A stretch of DNA of 34,007 bases from contig NW_003158724.1 in the NCBI RefSeq assembly GCF_000003605.2, positions 121,275-155,281 of the forward strand. The letters run 5' to 3'. The translations under genes were made by a program, and so were the position numbers. The notes under the pieces are model-generated. The model searched no databases. It worked only from the letters and a program-made list of their open reading frames with translations, and had not been told where the DNA came from. The DNA comes from Saccoglossus kowalevskii. Lineage: Eukaryota; Hemichordata; Enteropneusta; Harrimaniidae. Shown here one piece after another: positions 22,736-32,567 of the stretch; the stretch's first letter is position 1, and every line of letters starts with the position of its first letter.

Positions 22736-24508
22736 TTAACTTTTGGTTGCAAATTTTCCTCCAATCATTCTTCTCCTATTGACTGCATGAAGATGACGAG
22801 ACTCGTGAAGATATTTCTAGGATGAGAAAGATAACAAATCAGCATTAAACTCTGCAGAGCTCATATGTAAATACAGAATGTATGCATTATTCGTGTTTTA
22901 TGAAAAATTATCGGTAATCATTGAAAGTGTAGTAGGTTCAGGGGTCAAAGATCAGAAAACACCCGCACAAACTCCATGTATGATTAACACGTACATGCAT
23001 TTTCTATTAGAAAACTCATAGCCTATATTACATTTTAATTATTCTCTTCATAAAGAAGTTTTCAAAAACCACCCAAAAAAATATTTTATAACATAATTAA
23101 TAAGTATGCACTCAAATCAATGATTTATTCAGAAAAAGTAAAACTGAATCGGTTAAGTGTGTCAGAGATAGGGACAAGACACTTAAAAATAAATTTGGCA
23201 TCCAGTCGCCAATTCGAGACTGTCATCCTTAAAGCGCGGTGGTCGTCGCCCCGCGTCCTGTTCGATATGGGACTCATAGCACCGTATACAACGCGTGTAA
23301 AATACATTGTTTATTTACATGAAATTCGAACACGCGCTGTGCGGTGACCACTGCGCTTGAAGTAACTAATAAACATTCTGAATTAAATCTCAAAGCAGAT
23401 TTAAGTCAAAGCATAAACACCCTGGAACCAAGTTTTACAGTGACATTCAAATAGTTACTTTTTCGACAAAATACCACACTGCACCAATAAAAATAATTAA
23501 CTGTATATGCTCAGCTTCTATTAGTGCACATGAGCCAAAACGTTTTGTAGGATGTTAATGCATGTCATGTTTAATGATATAGCGGTACCTATGAGATAGG
23601 TATACAATACACATGTAAATTGCAAAATTTTAATGCGTTGTGTGACAAAATGACACTGAACCATTTATGCTAACATTTTTAACAAGTGATATATGTTAGT
23701 TTATGCGTTTCTTATAGAGCAAATGTGGGACATGTTTTCACCATAAAAGGTGTAGGTAGATTGTGTGTTTACAAAACATACCTTTCTTTGTTTTGGTATT
23801 CTTCCAAGAGCCTCCAACTTTGCTCTGGCCTCTCGTCTTTTCAATATTCTGTGATACTGCTTGGCATTCACATATAAAGGCTCTTCAGATTGATCCATAC
23901 TTTGCTGAAAGCAAAACATTATAAGATTTATTGCAATCTGCCACCAGCAATTCCCTTGTTCACACTTCATAGAAAATACTAAACTTACAAACCTATTATC
24001 GACTACAAGACATCAGAGTATGGAAACAATGATATATATAGTGGGTGATATTCTCACAGAAATTCATATTCATTTCAGACCATTTTCATAACACTATAAA
24101 CAAAAGTCTGACTCAAAACTAAAATTTGAATATAAAAAAGTTAGCACTGAGTAAAGTAAATATAAAGTCACTATTGTTTCACCATGCTCACTTGATAAAG
24201 CCTCTATTGACTTCACTGCAAAGTTGAGAAATGTACCTTGTACCATCAGCCCAGGATTGGTAATGTTGCTTAGTGTTTATACCCCAAAAGTACAAGACCA
24301 ACTCTTCTCTGAGCTAAGTTCAATATGCTTGATATAAGTATTCACTGGTTTTTAACAGGTGTAAACTAGCTTTATTATAGCTGCTAAGTTGTTGTGCACA
24401 AACGCACAAACACAGTAGAGTGACTTAACATAAGGTCATTGTTGAATATACAAAACAATGAATTGACACATCTGCAAATTAGATAGCAACTAGACCAAAT
24501 ATAAATAT

Positions 24509-24566
<58 letters not shown>

Positions 24567-26424
24567 GATTGGTCAATGGAAACCCTTTTTTTGCATGACG
24601 AAGAGTCTAATGCTATTCCATTGAAATATAAAAATTTGAAATTCATTTTTGTAAAAAGTTTGTTAAGATGGTAAATGAACATATATAAGTGTAACATTTG
24701 TTTCTGGTTCTTTGATGTTCAAAAAATGGTGCAATGAACACCCTTTTATTCTTTCATTTGAACAATGTTTTGGCAGAAGCCAAACGAAAAAGTGTCAGCT
24801 TTATAACTAGCGCACACTAACCAGAAATAACTTTTTTTTTTGGCCTCACATGCCACAAAATTATTTTTAAATTGTATAATTACCAATTCTTTGGCTACAG
24901 CAACATGACCTCTGTTGTCTTGGGACATGGATAATAACTGTGATCCTGAAAGTGAATAGTGAACAATACAAGTTTAGTATGCGTGTCAATCATATCGATA
25001 ACACTAACCTCAAATTTAATTTAGCATATTGTGATAAAATGGGGATTGTGTTATTTTCTTTGATGGAATGAATATTTTTGGATTTGAATGTAGCGTACTT
25101 GGATATTTGTTTACACACATGGATACACAAAGATCACTGTTTTATCAAATTTAATTGTACAAATTGCTTAGCAATAGACAGTCATGTGTAATTGACACAA
25201 AATGGTGAAAACTGAGACAATGTAAAGTACATCCTTTTTTCTTTGTCACAGTTGTGTATGGATGTTCTTGTCACTGGTTAAAATAACACAATTCTACTCA
25301 CCGGAAGCCAGCTGCAGTGGAACTTGATTGGCACCAACTAATATAACAGTGTTGTTAGCAGCTCCATTCAAAGGTGGATTCCCACCAACATCTATTGCCA
25401 CATTATCACCTTGTCCCAAATTACTCTGTGAACTACTGGTCTTGACCACGTCAATATTACCATTCATGGCACCAGGATTGTTTAGGAGATAATATTGCTG
25501 ACGTACATCTCCATTTGGTTGCACTTTGTTAGCTGCATCACTTGAGTTACCATGCCCTGTGTAAATATTTTGTTGTTGTCCCTGTGCTTGCATGGTACCA
25601 GTGGTTGACGACTGTGCCATGGTTGCTATGGGTTGTGCATCTCCTCCACTACCATTGCGAGCTGGATAGATTGGAGACTGAGTTGTGGTGGGCAGTGAAA
25701 GAGCAGCACTTGGATATAATACTGGTGTATTTCGCTCATTGTTACCGCCAGAGTTTTGCGGCAAGAAGTTCATCTCGGTTGAACTCTGGAAGTTACCTAT
25801 TGCTTCAGAGTGTGTGGGCACACCATTACCCAACTGAGCTGGGTGGAATGATATCCCAGCCTGTGGTTCCTATAATAAGAACATGCATATTTTATAAAAC
25901 TATTGTATGATATGTCTGGATGAATAACAGAAAGTAGCTTGTTGTTTAGTACTATACAACACAATACCATATTCAATAAAAATAGATGACAAAGACAATT
26001 TTGAAAACTTCTACAGGGCAAGTTTGAAGAAAAACTTAACAATTTACAGCAATATTATTCAGAAAAAAAAGGACCTCAATGCTAGGTGAAAGAAAAAAAC
26101 TAATTGGCAGTTTTACATCTTTAGAGGAATGGGGAAAGAGGTGAAAAATGTCAGCACTTTTTTAGTTTGCATCGCCATCTTGGAAATATCATGACATCGT
26201 TCTTATTTAGAATATTTATTTCCAAATATACAAGGAAAGGCCTGCCACTGCATCATCATATTTAACATTTGCCGTTAGAGTTTACTTACCTGAGGTGTGT
26301 TAACATACATGACATGGGCTTGCTGGTTACTGCTATTATAATTACTTTCAAACTGACTTGCAGCATTCGAAACAGTAGACAAACAGGTATATGTCATATC
26401 ATCGATACCGCCAGTAGCGTCCAT
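22736..26424 (-). CDS. NFYA: NF-YA, CCAAT-binding factor subunit A, complete (5 coding exons, 322 aa)
   Basis: NF-YA joins the histone-fold pair NF-YB/NF-YC and supplies sequence-specific recognition of CCAAT boxes in the nucleus. Exons, 5' to 3': 26424-26290, 25869-25302, 24945-24884, 23904-23782, 22816-22736; all are GT-AG and in phase. Residues 1-255 are an Asn/Gln/Ser/Thr/Gly-rich activation region, less Gln-rich than in vertebrates. The conserved core follows: EEPLYVNAKQYHRILKRR (262-279), the NF-YB/YC-binding helix, then the linker, then KYLHESRHLHAVNRRR (297-312), the DNA-binding helix. The usual RGxGGRF motif reads RMIGGKF (312-318), and only four residues follow, against about 36 in the human protein (347 aa). 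An acceptor (ttaacag) 19 bp before the ATG shows that a 5' UTR exon lies upstream. Confidence 0.95.
23229..23361. mobile_element. 133-bp inverted-end element in NFYA last intron
   Basis: Left end TTAAAGCGCGGTGGTC and right end (reverse complement) TTCAAGCGCAGTGGTC agree at 14 of 16 positions. A truncated relative lies at 4423-4514. There is no coding capacity. The outer TTAA/TGAA tetranucleotides might be a decayed TTAA duplication of piggyBac type, but this is uncertain. Confidence 0.65.
24511..24564. repeat. (AT)27 microsatellite
   Basis: Uninterrupted AT dinucleotides over 54 bp in the NFYA intron between the third and fourth coding exons. Likely length-variable between individuals. Confidence 0.97.
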
Positions 26425-27693
26425 TGTTTTCAGTTACAACTACCTGTTAAAAAAGAAAATTCTTATTTCAACAATTCATCAAAAACATTACTAGTGATCT
26501 GACCAGAGGGTGGGGTGTACCATACAATTAATTCAGCATTTGTACAGATGATGCAAACAATCAAAGATAAAGTTTTGACACTCCCATCTCAAAGAATTTT
26601 TTTTTTACAAAATATTCAATTTTTAAATTGTTTTGGACATTCATTACTCAAGAAAATGCTAGAGTTGAAAATATCCTGTAGTTGTTTTCCCTTTTTTCCT
26701 TTCTCACTATAAATTTTACAGGATTTTTAAATTTTAGTAGGTAAATCAAATTTGTGTTAACATAAATTTTGAGTAGTTTCTATTGATTTTTCATACAATA
26801 CATGCAAACCAGGAACCATTTTTTAAAAATATTTTTCGATTTACATCTTTCATGAAAAAGTATTCCACACATTATCACTGACACGAATCCAGAGAGGCCA
26901 GCATCTATTTGACGAAATCAACAACTTCTATCAGGGCAGTTACTATTCAGTTATTTGAATGGCAATTTTACTTTTCCCAGGCTATAAAAGACTACTCTAA
27001 ATGTCTAGCTCTGTCTATATTTAACAGGGCTCCAGCATTCAAAATTATGATGGCATATATAGCTAAAAAAACAAAAAAAAACAGACAACAATGAATAATT
27101 ATTTTGTGTTCTTCTATAATTCAACATTTACAACCATTCTGAGAATTTTTCAGACAGTCAGTTAAGAAGATGCCTTGCAACTCTGCAAAAGACTTTGTTT
27201 TTGTATAATTTAAACTTTACAGCGTTGTCGTATTGACAGATTTTAGATCATTCAATTTTTATAGCAGATGAGAGTAAAGCATAGTTTTTCAAAATGACAC
27301 TCATTCATTGAAAATGTTATTTTGTTGTTTTAATAATTCTTGAATTACATACAATGTAGATAAACAAGAAATGAAGAGTAGTTATTGAATATTACACTAA
27401 GTTTGCAAATCATCATGTTGATCACCCGAAGAAATAGTGAATCCTACATAGTACACCATCCTGTCAAGCGGTGCCGCCAAGTCTAAAACAACGACAAGTG
27501 TTTTGCAAAGTTGAAAGCTTTCCTGCTGTCTGTCCGAATAATTCTCGGTACTGCTGTAACAATTCAGAAAAAAATACATGTATATACAGCACTGTTACTG
27601 CTCACAATTAGATTCTGGAATATCTACTGCCAGAAATGTTTCCAGTTAAATAATCTAACTGTGACCTAAAGTTTAATTTCACTACTACAACTA

Positions 27694-27998
27694 CAGTCAC
27701 TTGGGGGCTGAAAATCAATAAATACTAATTTAAAAAAAAAAAAATCCTCCGCTATACGTATATAAACAAACAAGTTGTGAAACATGGCACCTAGTAAATC
27801 GACACCCTGTCGGTTTCAAATTTCGATTTCTTACCTTAAAATGCGGAAATTTTTTTTAGAGGGGATCAGGTGTTACGTTAATAACCATTGTTCATAATCG
27901 CCAACTTGGTTTTATGCAAAACTGCACAAATCCCGCGTTTTCTGATGATATCCAACGATTTAATTAGTATTTATTGATTTTCAGCCCCCAAGTGACTG
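27694..27998. mobile_element. 305-bp MITE with 37-bp perfect inverted ends
   Basis: The first 37 bases (starting CAGTCACTTGGGGGCTGAAA) are the exact reverse complement of the last 37. The left flank is TA and the right flank is TG, which may be a TA duplication with one changed base, as for Tc1/mariner relatives that begin CAGT. The interior has no open frame. The element lies upstream of the NFYA coding region, probably in its 5' UTR intron. Confidence 0.85.
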
Positions 27999-28199
27999 TG
28001 TCTACAACATACTACATTGTCAAATCTTGTCATCAAAAGGTTTGTAATACACATTTTCTTGTTTAGATCAGAGATTCCTCATTTGGGAAATTAAAAATTT
28101 ACACAGTTGAAGAGAATAAAAAATAAAAACTCATGACTGTATAATGTGAAAAAAAATAGTGTCAGGCATGCGTGAGTAAATATTCGCAAAATATGGAAT

Positions 28200-28211
28200 C
28201 CCCCCCCCCCC
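28200..28211 (+). repeat. Run of 12 C
   Basis: Homopolymer in non-coding DNA between the MITE and the NFYA/SNRPG promoter region; prone to length error. Confidence 0.95.
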
Positions 28212-28577
28212 AGATTTCACAAGGGCACCGGTAACCCCTATTTGGATCTTTTCTTCGTGTGTAGCAAAAGATTGAAATACTACTAATTTTCAAAAAAGAA
28301 TTAGACTACTTAGTACAACCATGGATACAGTTATCTCTTCGATCTAAATAAAATACAAAACACATTTCATCAAATTCCCAGAACTTAAAATGACAATTCC
28401 TGTAATTTTAATTTACAGGATAAATTAGATGAAAGTAAATATTGCTGGCGTGAATTCTCGGAATGAAAGGTGTGATAACATGCAACATAAATATCAGTAG
28501 ATGTGCGCTGGAGTACATACTGATAATAAGTATGTCAACGTCGTAGCCTTCGCATTCGACTCGAGAGACAAAATAAA

Positions 28578-28790
28578 ATGGCGTCGCCTTCAAAATAATC
28601 TCAATTGGAATCGACGACGCATTCTAGCCAAGTATCAACTGAACATTTAGATTTACAATGTCGTTTACTCTCTGAAGAAACCAATTCATGTTGGAAACTC
28701 GCGGGGTTTTTCATGATGCTGTTTTTTGTCTTCCTGATTGGTTGCCAAGCCGTCCACTCACAGCCAATGGCAGAAAAGTTTTATTTCTAA
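28578..28790 (+). pseudogene. Candidate small one-span membrane protein, broken by an early stop
   Basis: I do not recognise this protein. An ATG in good context (aaaATGG) at 28578 starts six codons (MASPSK), then TAA at 28596-28598. The same frame then stays open for 63 further codons to TAA at 28788-28790. It encodes a polar Ser/Thr/Glu-rich stretch, then a strongly hydrophobic span LAGFFMMLFFVFLIGCQAV (about residues 41-59 counting from the ATG), then a short polar tail. AATAAA follows at 28867-28872, so a compact single-exon transcript is imaginable. The stop may reflect a real pseudogene, a base error, or chance. No other in-frame ATG precedes the hydrophobic span. Confidence 0.3.
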
Positions 28791-28894
28791 CAAAATCAAC
28801 TTCACAAATAATTCAGAATTGAATATGTGATAACAACTATCTTTGTACATGGTACACTCTATCAAAAATAAAATACACGCCAAATTCTACTTAC

Positions 28895-28970
28895 TTTGTA
28901 TAGCATAAAATCAAACGTTTCGCATTTTTCAGTCGTCGGTCTGCAGAATCCTTTCGCACGTTCGGGTTTA
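28895..28970 (-). other. NFYA: Probable non-coding first exon of NFYA (5' UTR)
   Basis: The minus strand has an optimal GTAAGT donor at 28889-28894, and the NFYA start codon exon begins with a splice acceptor at 26444, so an upstream UTR exon is required. This donor lies in CpG-bearing sequence that fits a promoter-proximal exon, about 2.5 kb upstream. The right boundary (the transcription start) is a guess. Confidence 0.4.
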
Positions 28971-29223
28971 TTCGGGTACTGATTCGGAATACGGACTAAA
29001 CCATTCTTAATAATACATTCAGGATCCGTATTTTTGTAAATAGAAAAGAAATTATATTAACCTTTGGTATTTTTAAACAAAACATATGCGTGTTAAGATC
29101 CGAAATATATCAATAATAACATTTATGAATTTTACCACACTTCATTTACTCGCTGTTCTATTAGTCCCTCACAAAGATAATAGTCTGACCCAGTTCGATG
29201 TAAAGTCGTCCGCTTGGCGTTGT

Positions 29224-29234
29224 GCAGCCATCTT
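29224..29234 (+). promoter_or_regulatory. YY1-type motif just before SNRPG start
   Basis: GCAGCCATCTT is the reverse-orientation YY1 consensus (GCNGCCATNTT), 43 bp upstream of the SNRPG ATG. In animal housekeeping genes this motif usually sits just downstream of the transcription start, so the start is probably near 29200-29220. Confidence 0.5.
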
Positions 29235-29276
29235 TGTTTTGGGTTTAATCAGCTGTTGTATCGCTAAGAATCCACT

Positions 29277-29614
29277 ATGAGTAAAGCACATCCACCGGAA
29301 TTGAAAAAGTAAGTAGTTATTCTACATTTCAAACTGTATTTCCAAATGAAAAATAATACATAATTCCAGTGATTTGGCTTGAAATAAACGTAAAATTATA
29401 GATGCCAAAATGGCTGCCTCCATGTCATGTCAACATGGCTTGTTTTTGTTCATGTTATTGTTTGTAAATGTTGCATTGGTGACATTTTAGATCTGAATAT
29501 TCCAATCGAAACTGCTGTGTTGAGAAGTCTTGTTCTAATTCTTGACAAAATCAACGTTTTTTAGCTAATTTTTATTTTATTTTTTTCACAGATTTATGGA
29601 CAAGAAACTCTCCT
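29277..29614 (+). CDS. SNRPG: Sm protein G, first two coding exons (partial)
   Basis: SmG is one of seven Sm proteins that form the ring on U1, U2, U4 and U5 snRNAs in the spliceosome. Exon 1 (29277-29308) encodes MSKAHPPELK and ends in phase 2 at GTAAGT. Exon 2 (29592-29614, only 23 bases) completes K and adds FMDKKLS, ending in phase 1 at GTAAGT. Together these match the first 18 residues of the human protein (76 aa). The next exon (expected to begin LKLNGGRHVQG) is not present up to base 34007, so the rest of the Sm fold lies outside the window and this intron exceeds 4.3 kb. Confidence 0.92.
29407..29417 (+). promoter_or_regulatory. Second YY1-type motif, in SNRPG intron 1
   Basis: AAAATGGCTGC matches the YY1 core AANATGGCNGC. 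It lies about 100 bp inside the first SNRPG intron, in the opposite orientation to the motif at 29224. It may strengthen the same promoter. Confidence 0.4.
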
Positions 29615-30677
29615 GTAAGTGCTGCTTTTTGTTTAGCCCTGTGTACATATAGCTGTTTTAGGGGTGGTATTAACATTGTGATTTTATGGCAGCCCGACAG
29701 GTGCCGAAAAGGTCCAGATGAAAATGAGCACCTCCACATTCACAGACGCATAGCTATTTTTTGTTATGTATAGACAAAACAGTACATATAGATCAATTAT
29801 TAGAGATTAACATCCATCGCCTTTATTTTACTGTTAATTTTCATTACTACTTGGTTGTTTCATTCTCTAAGACAAGCCTACGTCACAAACTGGTCAAACT
29901 CCCCCAGACATTGACAGCAGCCAATCACAGACTAGCTTAAACAATAGCTTTCCCTGATGATAATACTTAGCAACGTTTATTTCCCCCCACGTTAACTTGA
30001 AAAATCTTTTATTTTTGTCTTGTTTCCGGTCTGTCTTAGAGAATCGGCCATGTATCAATATATTGTTCACGCACTTCTTACCTGATACCAGCAAAATTAC
30101 ATCCATCCTATTCTTTTCAGGGGTTGCTGTAAAATAAACAACTTTTCCGTCAATATCTCAAGTTCTAATCGCATTTCAATAAAACTTGGTACATTGATGG
30201 TCTGTGAAAATGCAACTAATTAGTTTTGAGTTTAATACATCTATAATAAAATTATGAAATTTATATCATTTTTTAATGAACCTAGTACATACATAGACCT
30301 TATTAGCTTGGAGTTAAAATCTGTGCATAATAATTGCTTACTTTGCATAATAATTACCCAATTTTTTCAAAAAAAGTTATTGCATTTCAGTATGGCTTGG
30401 TATACAAGTGCCTGGGAACAATGCAATAGTTTTGGATTGAAATTCAAGCATACTATGTAATATCACATTTAAATGAAATTTGGTTCATAGATTCTCCAGG
30501 GTAATCTACAGATAAGATTAGTATAGAAAAATATGCATATTGGTTATCTCCATATTATTATCCAATTTCTGGTATCTTAAAAATCAGATTTAAATTGAAT
30601 ATGTCACAAAGGTGCTCTGGAATTAATACTGAAAACCACAATTGTAATGTCACATGTATTTTCTGTAAGTATTATAA
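29615..30677 (+). other. SNRPG intron 2, first part
   Basis: Intronic sequence with no exon found. A good CCAAT box (AGCCAATCA, near 29920) lies here. From about 30125 to 30600 the sequence resembles an old dispersed repeat, with phrases such as AATATCTCAAGTT, AAAACTTGGTAC and TTTGCATAATAATT. Confidence 0.5.
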
Positions 30678-30989
30678 CAGGGTTCGTACGTGGCTCTTGG
30701 AAAGTCTTTGAAAGTCCTTGAATTTCAAAGGACCCCTGGAAAGTCCTGAAATGTCCTTAAAAATGTGATTGACTCGTTGAAAATACTGGAAACCCGATCG
30801 CACTTGTAAATAATCAACATTAACCTTTCTGCAGAAAAATAATTTACGTCGTATTGTGATAGCCCTCCTGTGTTCTCCACACGTTGGTTTGTTAGGGCGG
30901 GTCGCCATGGTAAAATAGTACTCGCCAGGCTAAATATCGCGCCGCCAGGCAGGGATCTCGCCAGCCGGTGAGTGCAGGTCGGTCATGAA

Positions 30990-32010
30990 TGTTAGTAAGC
31001 TATATGAATATTAATTAGCAATGAATATTAATGAGTTCGGTCTATTGTAAAAAGTTAAATAAAACTCATTTGAAACGTTTCAGCCAGGAATATGTTTACG
31101 ATCTTATTTACTCAAAAAACATTCTCTTTCAAAAAATCAACCACGTAATTATTTGACGTATTGTTGTGATTTATTATTCGTACCATTAATTTCTAAAACT
31201 TGTATATTCACAGTAATGAACAAACAAATAAAACTTTCAAAGGTACGACATGACACAACTTACTTCGAGACGTTATACATCGATTATACCAATAATTCTT
31301 CTTACTCAGTCATGATGCCATGCAAAAAATATTACTTCTTTTTTTTTATATGAAATAAAAGTAAAATTGACTGAGTTTTAATCGAGAGTGGTCATTTTTG
31401 ATCACTCCATTGCTTAGATAAAATACACAGACCCGCCATGTGTCCTTCGACTCGATGGGTCAAGAATGCCATCAACCAATCAGAATGCCGCATGGTAATG
31501 CCGGTAGAGTCTCAAAGGTAGTGATCATAAAAATTACATTGCAAAAGTAAAGCGATGTCGTAGCGTGAATTGTTGGCATGATGGTTTTCGAAACTGGTGA
31601 TTAGCAATTTTTAAAAGGTAAAATAGGTCTTGAAAGCAGAGTTTTTACATGATTCACGTTGATAACAGTTCAAATCAATTTTACTAAATCACGCAATAAA
31701 CACGTTCGTTCTTGAGTAGCGTAAACTGATCGTGAACTACGCTTTGACCATGTTACATCAAGATGGAATTGATTTTGAAAGAATTTTAGCTTTCAATCTA
31801 AAGACTGTCTATCGCAGAAAGTATTTACTTACAAAGAGGTGCTAATTTCACAAAATTGACTAGCGCCCATGTATCGTGCGACTAGGTCTATTGTTTACAA
31901 ATTATAATCCACGACTGGCAGGATGTGTGTCGGTCGGTACATAAATTATAATAACAGTCGGACAATAGTCCTGGTCAGAAGCATTTCCATGGTGGTCGCT
32001 AATTTTGAGA
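30990..32010 (+). mobile_element. Inner copy of the hAT family, termini lost
   Basis: Aligns along its length with 15480-16260: TGAATATTAATGAG, AAACGTTTCAGCCAGG, AAGTAAAGCGATGTCGTAG, GCGTAAACTGATCGTGAAC, ATCCACGACTGGCAGGATG, GGTGGTCGCTAATTTTGAG. It holds about 400 bases (31140-31530) that are absent from the 15-kb copy and partly present in the 33.6-kb copy. The CTCCCCAG ends are not found at either edge. Confidence 0.85.
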
Positions 32011-32159
32011 GGTCGAATTTTACAAGATCAAGAACATGCACTTAAAAGGAAAAGCAAGCCGGAGTCGAAACGGGGTGTATCATGGACTTGGTACAACATG
32101 CCAACATAGTTAGAACACTGATTGCCCATCTTGAGGAGCAAAAAATGCAGAAGTAAAGT

Positions 32160-32431
32160 GCAGCCGCTAGCAGGATAAGGAAAGGCATTCTTTCTGAGAT
32201 TGAAAAGCTGGAAAAAAAAGAAAAGACTCAAGGCTGATGTGTGAATTAACCAATTCTTCCGAAAAGTATGCTGAGAAGGCAGATACCGCAAGACACATAA
32301 CATTTGTAACAAAATCAAATAGTCTCAGAAGAACTGCTAAAGAGAAAAAATATGAAATTGCGTGTGTCGTCCAATTTGGAGGAAAAAATACAAAAATTAA
32401 AGGAATAATCAATAGAGAAACATGTCTGTAA
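32160..32431 (+). pseudogene. Degraded Lys/Glu-rich coding remnant inside the hAT-like element
   Basis: Open pieces in two plus-strand frames read as one Lys/Glu-rich, coiled-coil-like protein end: EIEKLEKK..., a frame change near 32235, then ELTNSSEKYAEKADTARH and KSNSLRRTAKEKK. The first piece meets stops before the frame change. This probably is the tail of a protein once carried by the element; the family is not established. Confidence 0.45.
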
Positions 32432-32567
32432 AGCTTAGGTGTTTTGAAAAAAAAAATATTTCATTGTCCATCACTCCTGGAAAATGGACCCAAAATGACC
32501 TAAATAGTCCTGGAAAAACTCCTGGAAAGTTCTGGAATTTCATTTGACTTTAAATGTATGAACCCTG

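Larger units (their letters stand above)
30678..32567. mobile_element. hAT-like element with CAGGGTTCRTAC ends, carrying a nested element
   Basis: Left end CAGGGTTCGTAC (30678) and right end (reverse complement) CAGGGTTCATAC (32567) agree at 11 of 12 positions. Both subterminal regions carry TGGAAAGTC/CCTTGAATT-like words in inverted arrangement. A 5-bp repeat TATAA borders each side, which may be the target duplication. The middle (about 30990-32010) belongs to the same family as 15306-16407, so this looks like one element within another. It lies in SNRPG intron 2. Confidence 0.7.

Noticed and set aside
24479..24697. 72-codon open frame with Tyr-Ile repeats
   Set aside because: It is a translation of the (AT)27 microsatellite.
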